The notes under the pieces: model-generated
Database searches by the model: none
Seen by the model: only the letters and a program-made list of their open reading frames with translations
Told to the model about the DNA's origin: nothing
Translations under genes and position numbers: made by a program
Shown: positions 22,621 through 34,780 of the stretch, one piece after another
How the letters are laid out: each line of letters opens with the position of its first letter
How positions within the stretch are numbered: position 1 is the stretch's first letter
Source: Geosiphon pyriformis
Taxonomy: Eukaryota; Glomeromycota; Glomeromycetes; Archaeosporales; Geosiphonaceae
Assembly (NCBI GenBank): GCA_016748015.1
Contig: JAAOMT010000468.1
Span: forward strand, 164,998 to 228,997
Reading direction: 5' to 3'
DNA length: 64,000 nt

Positions 22621-24006
22621 ATGAACTCTGAAAACTACAACAATCTTAAACAATATTTGGAGACATTAACAATTCCAACAGATTGGTCTGCAGATAAAAA
22701 ACACTGATTACAACAACAAGCCAAACAATATCTCTTATACAACAACATGATTTATTATCGAAACTTCAGAAACCCAGACAATCCACTCAGATTAATACAA
22801 AAACATGAAAAAGAAACCATTTTATATAACATGCACTCAAACCTTTCATTAACACACCTAGGAAAAGACAGCACCACCCAGAAAACACTAGAATATTACT
22901 TTTGGCCTTGAATGAGAAAAGACATTCATAAATATGTTAAGTCTTGTAATAGTTGTTAAAGAAAAAAAAGAACTTGCCCTACAGAACCTTTAAACCCAAT
23001 CAAAGTTGGACAGCCTTTTAACCAAGTTGGTATCAATTTAGTCGGACCACTACCTATCACAAACCAAGGAAACTATTATATTGCAGTAGCTGTAAACTAT
23101 CTTACCAAATGGCCCGAAGTCAGAGCTATTCAACAGGCAGATGTGAAATTAGTAGTAAATTTCATCTATGAAGACATCATTTGTAGACATAGATGCCCAA
23201 TAGAACTTTTATCTGATCAAGAAACACATTTTGTGAACAATTTAATCCAGAAAATTTGTGAACAATTTAATGTCAAGAGACTATTATCTTCGCCCTATCA
23301 TCCACAAACAAATGGACTTGTAGAATGTTTTAACAGAACATTGTGTGAATTATTAGCCAAAGTCTCAACCGATTTTGAGCAAGAATGAGATCTCTTTATT
23401 CTGTCAGTGTTACTAGCATATAGAACACTAAAACATGACACCACAAAAAACACACTATTTGACTTAATCTATGGAAGAACAGCAATGTTACTAATTAATT
23501 TTACTGTAGAACCATACCCAGTGCAGCCAATCAATAAAGAAAACTTTCAGAAAACACTTTAACAAAGAGTCTACAATCTTCTTAGCACATTGGAAGGAAA
23601 ACAACGAATAACAGCCACCCATATTGAACACTCCCAAGCTCAACAAAAAGAATGGCATGACAACAAATTGCTACCAGTCACCAATGAATTTAAAATTGGA
23701 AACAAAGTTTTCTTACACAGAACTAAAACTGAAAAACAATGGAGTGGAAAATTTGAAAATAAATGAGATGGACCATTCTTTATTCATGAAGTTTTAGGCA
23801 ACAAATCATATAAGCTAAGACTTGATGACAAAATCTTAGCAAAAGTTGCACATGGAGATCATTTGAAACACTATAATTCCAGAAACAATCCTGAACCATT
23901 AATTCCACAAATTGGTACACATTCCTCTTTAATCAATCTCAAAGATATTCCCTGAAATTTAGAACCAATAGTTGTCATTGAACAATCTCTCAACTTGAAC
24001 ACTTAA
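22621..24006 (+). pseudogene. A1 integrase in its own ORF, with GPY/F module
   Basis: Starts at ATG AAC TCT, 46 bp after the RNase H stop and in the +1 frame; 461 codons to TAA at 24004-24006. Order: an HHCC-type zinc domain (MHSNLSLTHLGKD, then SCNSC), a DDE core (VGINLVGPLP with the first Asp changed to Asn; LLSDQETHFVNN; SPYHPQTNGLVECFNRTL with Glu kept), and a C-terminal GPY/F module (DGPFFIHEVLGNKSYKLRL). The ATG and the upstream stop are both conserved in A2. Stops and the lost Asp make it inactive. It would insert cDNA into the genome. Confidence 0.9.
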
Positions 24007-24128
24007 CTTAAATTTATTATTATAGTTATCTCCTTATAATTTAAAAACAATCTCACAAAAACAAAGCAAAAATAACATAAAAACCCATACACCAAAAATA
24101 ATTTTCTTTTATTTTCAAATCTCTTATA

Positions 24129-24848
24129 ATGACTAATCCTCAAAACATTCAACAATTATTCCAAAAACTAATGTTAACTTTAAAAACAATATCCGAATTA
24201 TCTATTACTGTTACTGGAAACCACATTAATTATACCCAAACAGAAGTAGTTACAAATTTAGCCCCAAATTCACAAAAATATCACTCATATAAGAAGAACA
24301 CAAGAAGTTATTTTGGAATTTACCTGCCAGAACTTTTAAAGCTTGCTTTAAGAGAAAACTTAATGCTCACTCCTATTAGTATTTTACCAAATGCTACTAT
24401 TTAACAAAAACTTCAACTGTGTCTTAATGAAGAAAACTATGAGTATACTCCAATATATAGATATTTCTATATTGAAAAAACACTTCATGAACAAAAATGG
24501 GAGCTTACAGCAGCAAACCTTACAAAAGAAGCTATTTGGAAACAATTCCACAATGAATTCAAGACAATAGCTGGACCTACAAACAGTTATTATAAACTAA
24601 AAGCTGCTCTTAAACTTTATAACCTATTTCACACTTATGAAAACGTCCTACAAAACCCAATTTTACAGCCTTTGAAGATTCAATATATTGGAAAGCTCAC
24701 AGAACTGAAATTTCAACAATTTTCAGACCAAATTTCTTCAATAATTTTGGATTATTATCTAGAAATTACAGACAGTATTTGGACTTCGATGGAGCTCAGT
24801 CTTGAGGAAAAGGTTATGTTACCAGATGAAATTAGAAATATTGTTTAG
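24129..24848 (+). pseudogene. A1 ORF3, conserved protein of unknown function downstream of integrase
   Basis: ATG at 24129; 239 codons with a single internal stop (TAA at 24402, probably an old CAA). The ORF overlaps the 3' LTR by 32 bp. It is predicted soluble: no signal peptide and no long hydrophobic run, so it does not look like an envelope protein. Similar to family B ORF3 at three places: the N-terminal ITVTGNHINYTQ versus ITINQQTIQYQ, the centre LTKEAIWKQFHNEF versus LTKETWNWWIQQF, and the C-terminus IGKLTELKFQQFSDQISSII versus a similar I-x-K-x-T-x3-F repeat. No known family is recognised. Confidence 0.75.
24802..24816 (+). other. Polypurine tract of A1
   Basis: A purine-rich GTCTTGAGGAAAAGGTTA context abuts the 3' LTR start at 24817. 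This is the expected site of plus-strand priming. Confidence 0.5.
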
Positions 24849-25859
24849 CATAAAATTATCTTTATAAATCTTATCATTAATTAGCATATATTATTGTTTC
24901 AAATTATCACTTATTACATTAGCAAAATGTCCGAAATTATCATTTAATTAATAACCCAATTTGTACATAACACAAATGTAACCTAAGTGTGATGATCAAT
25001 CATGCAATACCCCGAAATATGTAATATTCAAAAGTTTGCTGAAATTTGTAGAAATTTGCTGAAATAATTGATAGTTTAGTGGAACTGTGGCAAAATTGCT
25101 GACCGAGGAACTGTTATTTTCACTGGCTAATATTAAGTACCAAAATATCTAATAGTTCGCAGAAATAACTTGTAGTTTGCTGAAATATATCTTTAATTCA
25201 ACAAAATTGTAGAAAAGAGCAAAGTTCAAGTTCATGGAATAGTATTACAACAAGTTATATAAAAGAAGAGCTTCTCTCTTCGAGAAAATATATCTTACTT
25301 TAGATTTATTACTTAGAACTATTTCTACACACACAAAAAGAAATAAAATATCAAATAATTCAAAAAACCAATTTTTTTAAATATTGCATTTAGAAAATCT
25401 CCAAAAACCCAACTAACGTTTTGAAATTGATTAGCTACCAATTTCAGTAAACTGTTAGTAACTCCAAGCCTGGATAGAAAACGTTTCTCTTGACAGAATT
25501 CTATTTCTTTTACATTTCTTTTATTTTTCTTTTATTTTTTTATTATAATTATTAGGGTAGCCTACAGACGAGATTCCAGTAGAAGAGTTGACTTTCACAG
25601 CAAAGTAACTACACATTTTTAGTGAGCTTCCAGACGAGCAATTCCTGGGAAAGAGTTGATTTTTACTACAATGTAACTATATAAAGTAACTGGCACGGAA
25701 TTGGCCATCCCACTTATAAGCCCAGCAGTTCAAATTATAGAAGATAATTTGAAGGTAAAATTCAGTTATTGGAGGTTTAAACACTTCCCATAGTTGTGAA
25801 TTAACAGTATTACAACAAACATACAAGAGCTAAGAAGAGACCAAAAACCTCTGGTAACA
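24817..25859 (+). repeat. A1 3' LTR (1043 bp)
   Basis: Same boundaries as the 5' LTR (TGTTACCAG ... CTGGTAACA). It carries about 61 extra bases near 25080-25140 (GTGGAACTGTGGCAAAATTG and onwards) within the TTCGCCGAAAT repeat zone; they are missing from the 5' LTR and from the solo LTR. Confidence 0.9.
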
Positions 25860-25863
25860 ATGT

Positions 25864-27612
25864 ACTTAAATTCAACTATAAAACATTTTCATAAAAAAGC
25901 AATCATGAAAAAAACTATAAAAAATATACTATTAATTATTAATGTATTCAGACATTATTTAATATATTCAAAATTGTAATGTTTATTAAAAAAGAAAAAG
26001 AACAAAATTCAACAAACCACTAAAACCAATTAAAATAAAACAATTATTTAATTAAATTGAAATTGACTTAATAAGATCATTAATTATAACCAGCAGAAAC
26101 AATTGATATATAACAATAATCATAAATTATTTTATAAAATAGTTAGAAGCTAAAATCATTCAAAGAGCAAATACAGAATTTGTAGCTAAATTTGTATACC
26201 AAACTTTGATTTGTTAATATAAAAGTCCAAAAAAATTGTTATCAAACCAAGAAACTCATTTTGTAAACAAAACATTGTATAAAATAATAATCAAAATTAG
26301 TTAAAAAACCAGAATAAATAAAATTTGTTTATATTATTAGTATTATTTACATATTGAACAATAAAACAAAATACTACATAAGCAATATCATTTAAACTAG
26401 TCTATAGTAAAACAACAATATTATTAGTTAAAATAGATATTAATATATATTTAATAAAACTAATAACAAAAGCCAACTTTCATATAACTTAATAAAAACT
26501 CTAGAAAACAAAAGATAAAAAGCAACTAATAATATATAAAAGTTACAAAAAAAACAAAAAAATAATATGACAACTAATTATTAAATAAACTGGTCAAATT
26601 CAAAATTAAAGACAAAGTACTTTTATATTATACTAAAACAAAAAAACAATAGAATAAAAAGTTTAATTTCAAGTAAAATGATTTATTTTACATTGAAAAA
26701 ATTCTAAGAAATAAAGCTTATAAATTAAGATAAGACAACAAAATCTTAATCAAAGCAATACATAGTAATCAACTAAAATTATATTACAATATAACATCAT
26801 TATTTATCAATAATATTTTATAATTAAAAGTACAAAGAATACTATTCAAACCAGATAAGATTCTATAAGATTTGAAACCAATTATAATTATCAAAAAAAA
26901 CACAAAAAATAGATTAAGATAAAAGTATATAAAGATACAATAAACATAACAAAAGCAACAATAAAAGATAAAAACTCAGATTACATTTACATAATAGCAC
27001 AACAATTATTTCAAGCCATAAATCAACAATAATTAAACATAAAAATTATCATTAAATACCAAACAATTTATTATAAAAACACAAAAAAAGAAAAAAAGCA
27101 AAAATTACTTCATATTAATAAACACAGAACCAAACAAAGCATTAATTAAATAAGATTATAGAAAAAGTAAAGAACACTTTTAAAAAAATACCAATTACTG
27201 TTTTAACCAAAAAACTAATTAAAAAAGCTAAAAGCTATAAATAAAACAACTTTCAATAATATATTATTACTATTAGTTAGGACAAAAGCTGAATATTCAG
27301 AAATTATATATTAATAAATTTAAAAATATGTTCAATTAAAAAATAGTACAACAAATTAAAGACTTTATTAGAAAAAAAAGAAGTTTTATACTATATATTA
27401 AAACAATTTATTAATTATATACTGTATTTTAAGATTATCTAAAAATACTACTATATTTAAAAATAAAAACAATAACTATTAACTAGTAAAAAAAAATAAG
27501 CAATTTTTAATTCAAAAACATAAGAACCAGAATTGAACAAACAATATTAGAAAAAAAGTAATAGACTTAATTCAATATAAGAATTTCAACAGAGCTTAAT
27601 ATTAAAAAAAAA
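25864..27612 (+). mobile_element. Retrotransposon B1, right part (integrase and ORF3)
   Basis: Joins to 15957 after removal of A1 and one ATGT. Integrase remains to about 26905 (YLNSTIKHFHKKAIMK; IDLIRSLIITSRNN; AKIIQRANTEFVAKFVYQ; LLSNQETHFVNK). ORF3 remains at about 26968-27605 (YIIAQQLFQAINQQ near 26985). Everything is heavily AT-shifted and without an open frame. Confidence 0.8.
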
Positions 27613-28423
27613 TATTACTTATAAAAAAGAGTATAAAAAAAAAACAGATTATAAAATAAACTAATAGGAAAATAGTACTTAATGAATGAGCACATTTTTA
27701 AGAAATTATGGCATATTTCTAAAAATGAACACATTTTCAGAAAGTAGTATAAAAAAAGAATAAAAATGTAAAAGATCTTATATAACATAAAATATGTATA
27801 TATAACAAGAGTATTAAAAACAAAAAAGACAGAACAGTAATTAGAAACAAGCAATTATTAAATACTTTTTTTTTTAAAAGATAGTTTTTTATAACTTAAA
27901 ATAAAATAAAATCATATCTATATTAATAAAATACTCATTACCATCTAATTTATATTGTCATTGCTTGATTAAAAAATATTAATTACTTTTATACTATTAA
28001 TAACTTATGTTAATAAAATTTAATACTTAACTATACTAGCTAATAACTCTTGATTATGATTATTAACAAAATACTAATTTCTTTTTTTTCTTTTTTTTTT
28101 TTTGTTGTTTATTAATTGATTAAAGAAATTAAGTATTGAATAATTGATGTCAAAAATAGCCTGATAAAAAACCTGTAAAACAAAAGTAGAAAACTTAAGA
28201 ATAGTTTACCAAAAAAACATGACTGCTAAATTAAATTGATTATCATGCTAAAGAAAAAAATTTACAGAAAAAACTATTAATTAAATCTCTGTTTATTATA
28301 CAAAAAACTTAACCAAAACTTTTAAATCATAAAACCTTTAGAAATTATTATTATTAATAGCTATTGAGCATTAAGTTATAGGTTTGTTATTTATTTCAAT
28401 TTTCCAAATAATTACTTATAACA
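27613..28423 (+). repeat. B1 3' LTR, decayed
   Basis: Starts TATTACTTATA (for TGTTACTCATA) and ends ATTACTTATAACA. Interior landmarks shared with the B4 LTR include CTTGATTATGATTATTAAC, TTAAGTATTGAATAATTGATG and GGTTTGTTATTTATTTCAA. Directly after it begins A2 sequence, so B1 probably inserted into A2. Confidence 0.8.
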
Positions 28424-31400
28424 CCTATGACTAAGAACAATTTGACAACCCAAAACAAAATAGAAAATAGGACAATACATCTTGCTTTATATGTGAAAAA
28501 TTATTATTTAAAAAATACAATTAAATCAATATTGCAATAAAAAAAAATTTGTGATCAAACTTGCCAATATGCTCTATTAATCTCTAAAAAAACAAAAAAA
28601 AAACACTTTTTAATGTAGTATATAATAGTGCTTTTAACAAGTTCTATTATTACTTATATAATGTTAAAATAATCTATGATTTTGCCATAACTTTAATTAA
28701 TAGAGCCATCCAAGAAGATATTTGTCAAATAAAAAAAACAGAATACATTAAATACATAATAGAATTAGTTAAATTTAATTATAAAAATAAAATAGAAATC
28801 TATTACTAAATTACAAATCATATATACTCAACCAAAGAAATTTAAATTCAACTATATGAAAAATGTATTATGTTTTATAATAATTAATAATATCTGGAAT
28901 GTTATGCTCTTAACATTTTCTTGTTTAACAAGAATAATGAATGTAAAATTAAATTTAAAGAACCTGAACCAAAAGAAAAAATTGCAACAATTTTGATTTA
29001 TCTTACCAAAAATCAGTCTGTTATATAACTCTAATACTTTGACAACAATAAACAAGAAATAAATCTGAAAAATCTTATAAAATTAATACAGAATATGACT
29101 TATAATATTCAGAAAAAAATACTTTGGTTTTCTAATTCAAGTTTTTAAACAAAAATTAATTTCAAATTGCTTTTGAAATTCTACCAAGAGCAATAGTTTA
29201 AATTGCTTTTCAATCATCTTTGGCCAGCAAAAAAATCAATATTAAAAAAAAATTATTAATGTAAGATATATTGGAGATATCACAATTATGCTACAAAATG
29301 AAATAGACAAATTATTCAAAATTAAACATGCCAAAAAGATTGCTTAAGCTATTAATCTATCTTTAATTAGCATTTTAAATTTGCAATCAGTTATATTAAA
29401 AAAACAATTGGGCAAAAGTGAAAGAGAAACACAAAATTTTGATTTAACTAAATAATTTACAGTTTTAATAAATATAGTTCTTAATGTACAAAATAAATCT
29501 TACCAGATTTTTCAACTTTTTTAACCAATTATTATCTTACTTTTTGGAGAATATTATGAAATTTACACCTGTTCAAAACTTACAACCACTCAACAAATTT
29601 TTGAATTAAATCAACAAATTTGTTTAAAACATGAAATATTAATTTTAAACATTTATATTTCAAAAAGAATGAAAAATTTTCGAGTTGTATTTTATAATTT
29701 TAACAACTATTCTATTATTTTATTAAATAAATTAGAAATTAAAATCATATATAGCAAGATCTTTTAAGATAAAACTCCTTAAATTGGTATTAATTTTATT
29801 AAAATTATAAAACATACTCTCTTTTTTAATCCAATCATCTTTTTCAATATTGAAAATTATTATTTAATAGAAGAAAAACTATCTTAAATTAACATGAATT
29901 CTTTAAAACTCCAATAACAAAAACAATTGAAACAATTAATTACCAAATATGCTAATATATTTGCCAAAAACAACAATGATTTAGAAAAAACCAATATTAT
30001 TCAACATTAAATTTATACTAAAAATGTCTTATCAAAATAACAACAAGTATATCAAGTTTTACTTTCTAGTTATCAATTCATAAAAAAAAGATTCAACAAA
30101 TACTTAACAATAGTCTTATTTAATTATCAAAAAGCTCTTGAGATTTATCTGTTATTTTAGTTAAAAAAAACAAAAAAATTTGGTTTTGTGTAGATTATTG
30201 TTAATTTAATAGTATAATAATTAAAGATATATATCTTTTATTTAAAATTGACAACATGCTAAATGTTTTAGAAAAAGCCAAGTTTTTTTCAACTTTAGAT
30301 TTAGAAAGTAGATACTAAAAAGTTGAAATGAATTCAAAAGACTGACTTAAACAGCTTTTATTATTCAAAAAGAAAATTACAAGTTCAATGTAATGTTTTT
30401 CAAACTTTGCAATATACCAACAATATTTTAATAACTCATAAATATTGTATATGTAAAACTTTTATGATAATTAGTAGTTGTCTATTTTAATAATATTAAT
30501 GTATACTTCCCAAATTTTGAAGTTTATCTTATTTACTTACAAGAAATTTTTCAATAATTATAAAAAACAGAATTGAAATTGAACATATAAAAAATACTAT
30601 TTCAGAAAAACAAGCTTGATTTTTTTTGAACATATTATAAGCAAAAATGGAGTTTAACTCAATTCAAAAATAATTAGTGCTGTTAAAAACTTTTAGATTC
30701 TTTAAAATACTACAAAATTAAGAAAATTCATAGAATTAACTTTTTATTATTGAAAATTCATTAAAAAATTCTCTGAAATTGTCAAACCACTTAATTACTT
30801 AATCAACAAAAACGTAAAATACCAATATATTCCAGTTCAACAATAAGCATTTAATACTTTCAAAAAAAAATTTATTACAGCTTCAATTTTTATCTATTTA
30901 GACTTCAACAAAAAATTTCAATTAGCTATCAATGTTTTATATATAGTTTTTGGTGTTATTTTTTTATAATTAAATAACAATGGCAATGAACAAGTAATTA
31001 TTTATACTAATAAAACATTCAAACCAGCAGAATTCAAGTATAGATCCACAAAATTAAAAACAACCACAATTATTTGGGCTTTTAAATACTTTTAATAGTA
31101 CTTATGAGAAAAAAAAAAATTTAACATTATTGCTAATAATATTAATCTTAAATAGTTTAACAAAAAAAGCTCTAAACTTAATGCAAAACAATCTTAATAG
31201 ACCAATTTTCTAGCTAATTACAAATATATTGTTCACCATAAACCTAAAAAATTACATATAAATGTGAATAATTTCTTAAAAATAAGACAAAATTAAACAT
31301 CAATATTAACTTTATTATTATTTACTACTTTAACAACAATAAAACAATTAATAAACAATGGATTCTAAAAACTACAACAATATCAAAAACTATTTAGAAA

Positions 31401-32658
31401 CTCTTATTATGCTAGAAAATTGGTCTCTAATCAAAAAACATTAATTACAATATTAAGCAAAACAATATTTTTTTTATCATAATAAAATCTATTATTAAAA
31501 TTGTAGAAATCCAACCAATCTACTTAAATTAGTACAAAAAAACAAAAAAAAAACTATCTTTTACAATATGTATATTAATTTATTATTAACATATCTAGGA
31601 AAAAATAATGTAATTTAAAAAACACTTGAACATTATTTTTGGCCTTATATCCAAAAAAATATTTGATAATATGTAAAATCATGTGATAATTGTTAAAAAA
31701 GAAAAAAAATTTACCTTATTAAATTTTTAAATCCAATCAAAGTTGAACAATTTTTTAACAGAATAAGAATTAATTTAGTCAGACTACTACTAATTATTGT
31801 ACAAAAAAATTGTTATATTGTAGTTATAGTAAATTATTTTACCAAATGGCTTAAAGTTAGAGCTATTTAAAAAGCAAATACAAAATTAGTAGCAAATTTT
31901 ATCTACAAAGACATTATTTGTAGACATAAATATTTAATTAAATTATTATTTAATTAAAAAACATATTTTGTAAACAACTTAATACAAAAATTTTGTAAAC
32001 AATTCAATATTAAACACTTTTTATTATTATTATATTATTTATAAACAAATAAACTTATAGAATAATTCAACCAAACATTATGTAAATTACTAGCCAAAGT
32101 CTTAACCAATATTAAGTAGAAATAAGATATCTTTATTTCATTAGTATTACTAATCTATAAAACACTAAAACAAGATATTATAAAACACATATTATTTAAT
32201 TTAACTTATAAAAAAACAGCAATATTACCAATTAATTTTACTGTGAAAATATATTCAGTACAACCAATTACAGAAAAAAACTTCTAAAAAACACTTTAAC
32301 AAAAAGTTTACACTTTTCTTAAAACATTGAAAGAAAAATGACAAATAACAACCACCTATATTAAATACTTTTAAGCTCAAAAAAAAAATGACATGATAAT
32401 AAATTGTTACTAGTTATCAATGAATTTAAAATTAAAAACAAAGTTTTTTTATATAAAACTAAGACTAAAAAACAATAGAGTAAAAAATTCAAGCATAAAT
32501 AGAATAGACTATTTTATATTCACAAAATTCTAGACAATAAATTATACAAGTTAAGATTTAATACCAAAATTCTAGCAAAAGTTGCACATAAAGATTGGCT
32601 AAAACACTATTATTTCAGAAACAATCCTGAACCATTAATTTCACAAATTAGTACACAT
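28424..32658 (+). mobile_element. Retrotransposon A2, internal fragment, very decayed
   Basis: Collinear with A1 from the middle of the Cys-rich region (A1 about 19670) to the GPY/F end of integrase (A1 about 23925). Order: Cys-rich 28424-28960 (YYLYNVKIIYDFAITLINRA), dUTPase about 29030-29470, linker, RT about 29960-30840, RNase H to a TAA at 31294-31296 (KIRQN then stop), integrase from ATG at 31358 (MDSKNYNNIKNYLETL) to 32658. LTRs are missing. Mutations are mainly C-to-T and G-to-A. The left end is the B1 3' LTR and the right end is the B2 LTR. Confidence 0.85.
31358..32658 (+). pseudogene. A2 integrase (broken, 3'-truncated)
   Basis: The integrase start codon is preserved 61 bp after the RNase H stop, exactly as in A1. 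Traces remain of the zinc domain (FWPYIQKNI, SCDNC), the core (INLVRLLLIIVQKN; IYKDIICRHK) and the C-terminal GPY/F module near 32500. It ends where B2 begins. Confidence 0.7.
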
Positions 32659-33564
32659 TGTTACAGATGATTATTTGGGGTTTCAAAGCAAATAACAAAC
32701 CTGTAACTTAGTGCTCAATTGATATAATAATGTTGGTTTCTAAAGATTTTGTGATCTGAAGGTTTTGGTTATCTGAAAGCTTTGGTTGAGTTCTTTGTAT
32801 AATGGACAGAAATTCAAGTGTAATTTTTTTTTAGTGATGTTTCAAGTATTAACTCTCAGATTCAGATGTTTGGTTTTGTTTATTACTTTCCAGAATTGCA
32901 ATTCTGTCAATTTTTTTTTGGCATAATGGCTGGCAATCTTCTAGTAAGCTATCCTCAAATTTGAGTGTCTACTCTTATTCCTGAGTCTTTTACCAGTGCT
33001 ATATCCTGATGTCAATAACTCAGCACTTAATTCTTAATCAATTAGTATACAACAATAAAATAAAAAATAAAAGAAAGAAAGATAACAAAGAAAAATAAGT
33101 CAAGACAATTAAGTTAGTATTCTGTCAATAGCCATGATCAAGAGCTATTGTTTCAGTATGATCAAGTATGGGTTACTATCAACATAAAGTATTGATAGTA
33201 GAAAATAGATTGAAATAGCAAATAGTTATTTATTAATATTTGTGACTTGAAAGATTGCTTAGATGAAATCTAAACTAAAAGATCTGTTTTTTTCTACTTC
33301 TAATGCTACCACTATATATACATAATTGAGATTTCTAAATTTCTTAATTTTTCACACCAGAAATTCTGGAATTTCTGGAATTTTACAATTTTTTTGAAAG
33401 GAATTTTGGAATTCTGGAATCCTGTAATTCCTCATATAAGAATCTTGAAATTTCTGGAATCTTGCAATTTCTCTAAGAGAAATCTTGGAATTTTATATTT
33501 ACTATATTTACTTCTAATTGACTAAGTTATATACTAATATACTTCTTATATTCTATATATAACA
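32659..33564 (-). repeat. B2 3' LTR (906 bp)
   Basis: On the plus strand it begins TGTTACAGATGATTATTTGGG and ends TATATAACA. It contains the GGAATT/AATTCC array (33350-33500) and the TATATATA box near 33315. The purine-rich tract of the internal region follows at 33565-33577. Confidence 0.9.
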
Positions 33565-33577
33565 TTATTCTCTCCTT

Positions 33578-34204
33578 TTAATATTGAGCTTTATCAAGAT
33601 CTCCTATTTCTAATTCTTTATCTTTGAGTATTTTTTGAACTTTTTTTTTGAGAATTATTTGTGTTATTTTGTTCTGTAATTCTTCAAATTGGGTATTGGT
33701 CATTTTTCTTATTTGGTTAATGGAAATAGTGTCTATTGCTGAATTGAGTAAGATTTTTAATTGGTCTTAAAATCCAATTTGTAATTAATAGATGGCTTAT
33801 GCTTGTGTGATTAGATTGTTCTTTCTCATAAATTGCTCAAGTTGTTGTAATATTTTTGGATTGAATAATCATTTTGTCTTATTAGTATATAAGTTCTGGA
33901 TATTCAGGTGTTGTTCCAAGTGGAAATAACAAAAGTTTTTGGAAATTGTTGTATCCACCACATTCAAGTTTCTTTGGTCAATTCTTGATATAGTGCGACT
34001 TCTATTAATTTTTCTATTGCCAATTTTATTTTATTTTATTTTGTCAATGGTGTTTTCTGGTTTTTTTTGTATTTTGTATTGGAATATCTTTCTGGTATTT
34101 TTGTATCAGATGATTTGTTTGTTGATAATAATTTTCATATTCTGTTGTTGAATCAGTTAAAAAAATTGTTGTGCCAATGTGTATATATTGTTAATAATTT
34201 CCAT
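33578..34204 (-). pseudogene. B2 ORF3 (broken)
   Basis: Starts at ATG on the reverse strand at 34204-34202 (MEI...) and ends at TAA 33580-33578. Same length as B3 ORF3. Stops from Trp and Gln codons interrupt it. Confidence 0.65.
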
Positions 34205-34780
34205 TTTTCTGGTATCTTTTGTTACATGTTAATTTTTTATATAATGTTTGAAGTCTTAATTTAACATGTTTGGTTCAATGATTATAATTGGTTCCAGATT
34301 TTGTGGAATCTCATCTGATTGAACTAGTTTTCATTGTACTCCCAATTGTGGAATATTATTGGTAAATGATAATATTATATTATGATAAGATTTTAGTTAA
34401 TTACCATGTGCTGCTTTGGTTAAAATTTTGTTGTCCTATTTTAATTTATAAGCTCTATTTTCTAGAATTTTTTCTATGTGAAATGGTTTATTCTATTTGA
34501 GATCAAATTTTTTACTTCATTGTTTTTTCATTTTGGTATGATGTAAAAGTACTTTGTTTCCAATCTTAAATTCAACTGGTTTATCTGGTAATTGGTTATC
34601 ATGTCTTTCTTTTTGTTTTTCTTGTAATTTCTGGATGTTATTAGCTGCTTTTTATTGTTTGTTTTCTAGTGTTTTTATTAAGTTATATGTTCTTTTTAAC
34701 AATGTTTCTTGGAAATTCTCTTCTGTTATTGATTCTGTTAAATATGTTTTGACTTTTATTTCGACTGGTACTGTTGCTGT
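34205..34780 (-). pseudogene. B2 integrase, C-terminal part
   Basis: This contains the tail of integrase: the KxKQ-W stretch, the GPY/F region and the LPDKPVEFKIGDKV-like segment that appears near 34560-34620 in reverse. It is cut at 34780 by the B3 3' LTR, with CTGT duplicated. Confidence 0.75.

Larger units (their letters stand above)
15958..25859 (+). mobile_element. Full-length LTR retrotransposon A1 (Ty3/gypsy-like) with dUTPase and a third ORF
   Basis: Two direct LTRs (15958-16939 and 24817-25859) enclose Gag, protease, Cys-rich region, dUTPase, RT, RNase H, integrase and ORF3. Protease-RT-RH-integrase order marks it as Ty3/gypsy-like (Metaviridae-type). It sits inside the integrase of B1 with a 4-bp ATGT duplication (15954-15957 and 25860-25863). 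The first ORF keeps one frame from Gag to RNase H apart from about 20 in-frame stops. The element is complete but inactive as it stands. Confidence 0.93.

Noticed and set aside
24129-24848. ORF3 as a retroviral envelope gene
   Set aside because: No signal peptide, transmembrane helix or fusion-peptide-like run is present in A1 or in any family B copy.
27615-27854. 79-codon hydrophobic minus-strand ORF
   Set aside because: It is antisense to the decayed B1 3' LTR; its Phe/Tyr/Leu content comes from A/T-rich DNA.
33939-34264. Hydrophobic plus-strand ORFs resembling membrane proteins
   Set aside because: They are antisense to B2 ORF3 and to the integrase end. Lys/Asn/Gln-rich genes read backwards give Phe/Leu/Ile-rich frames.
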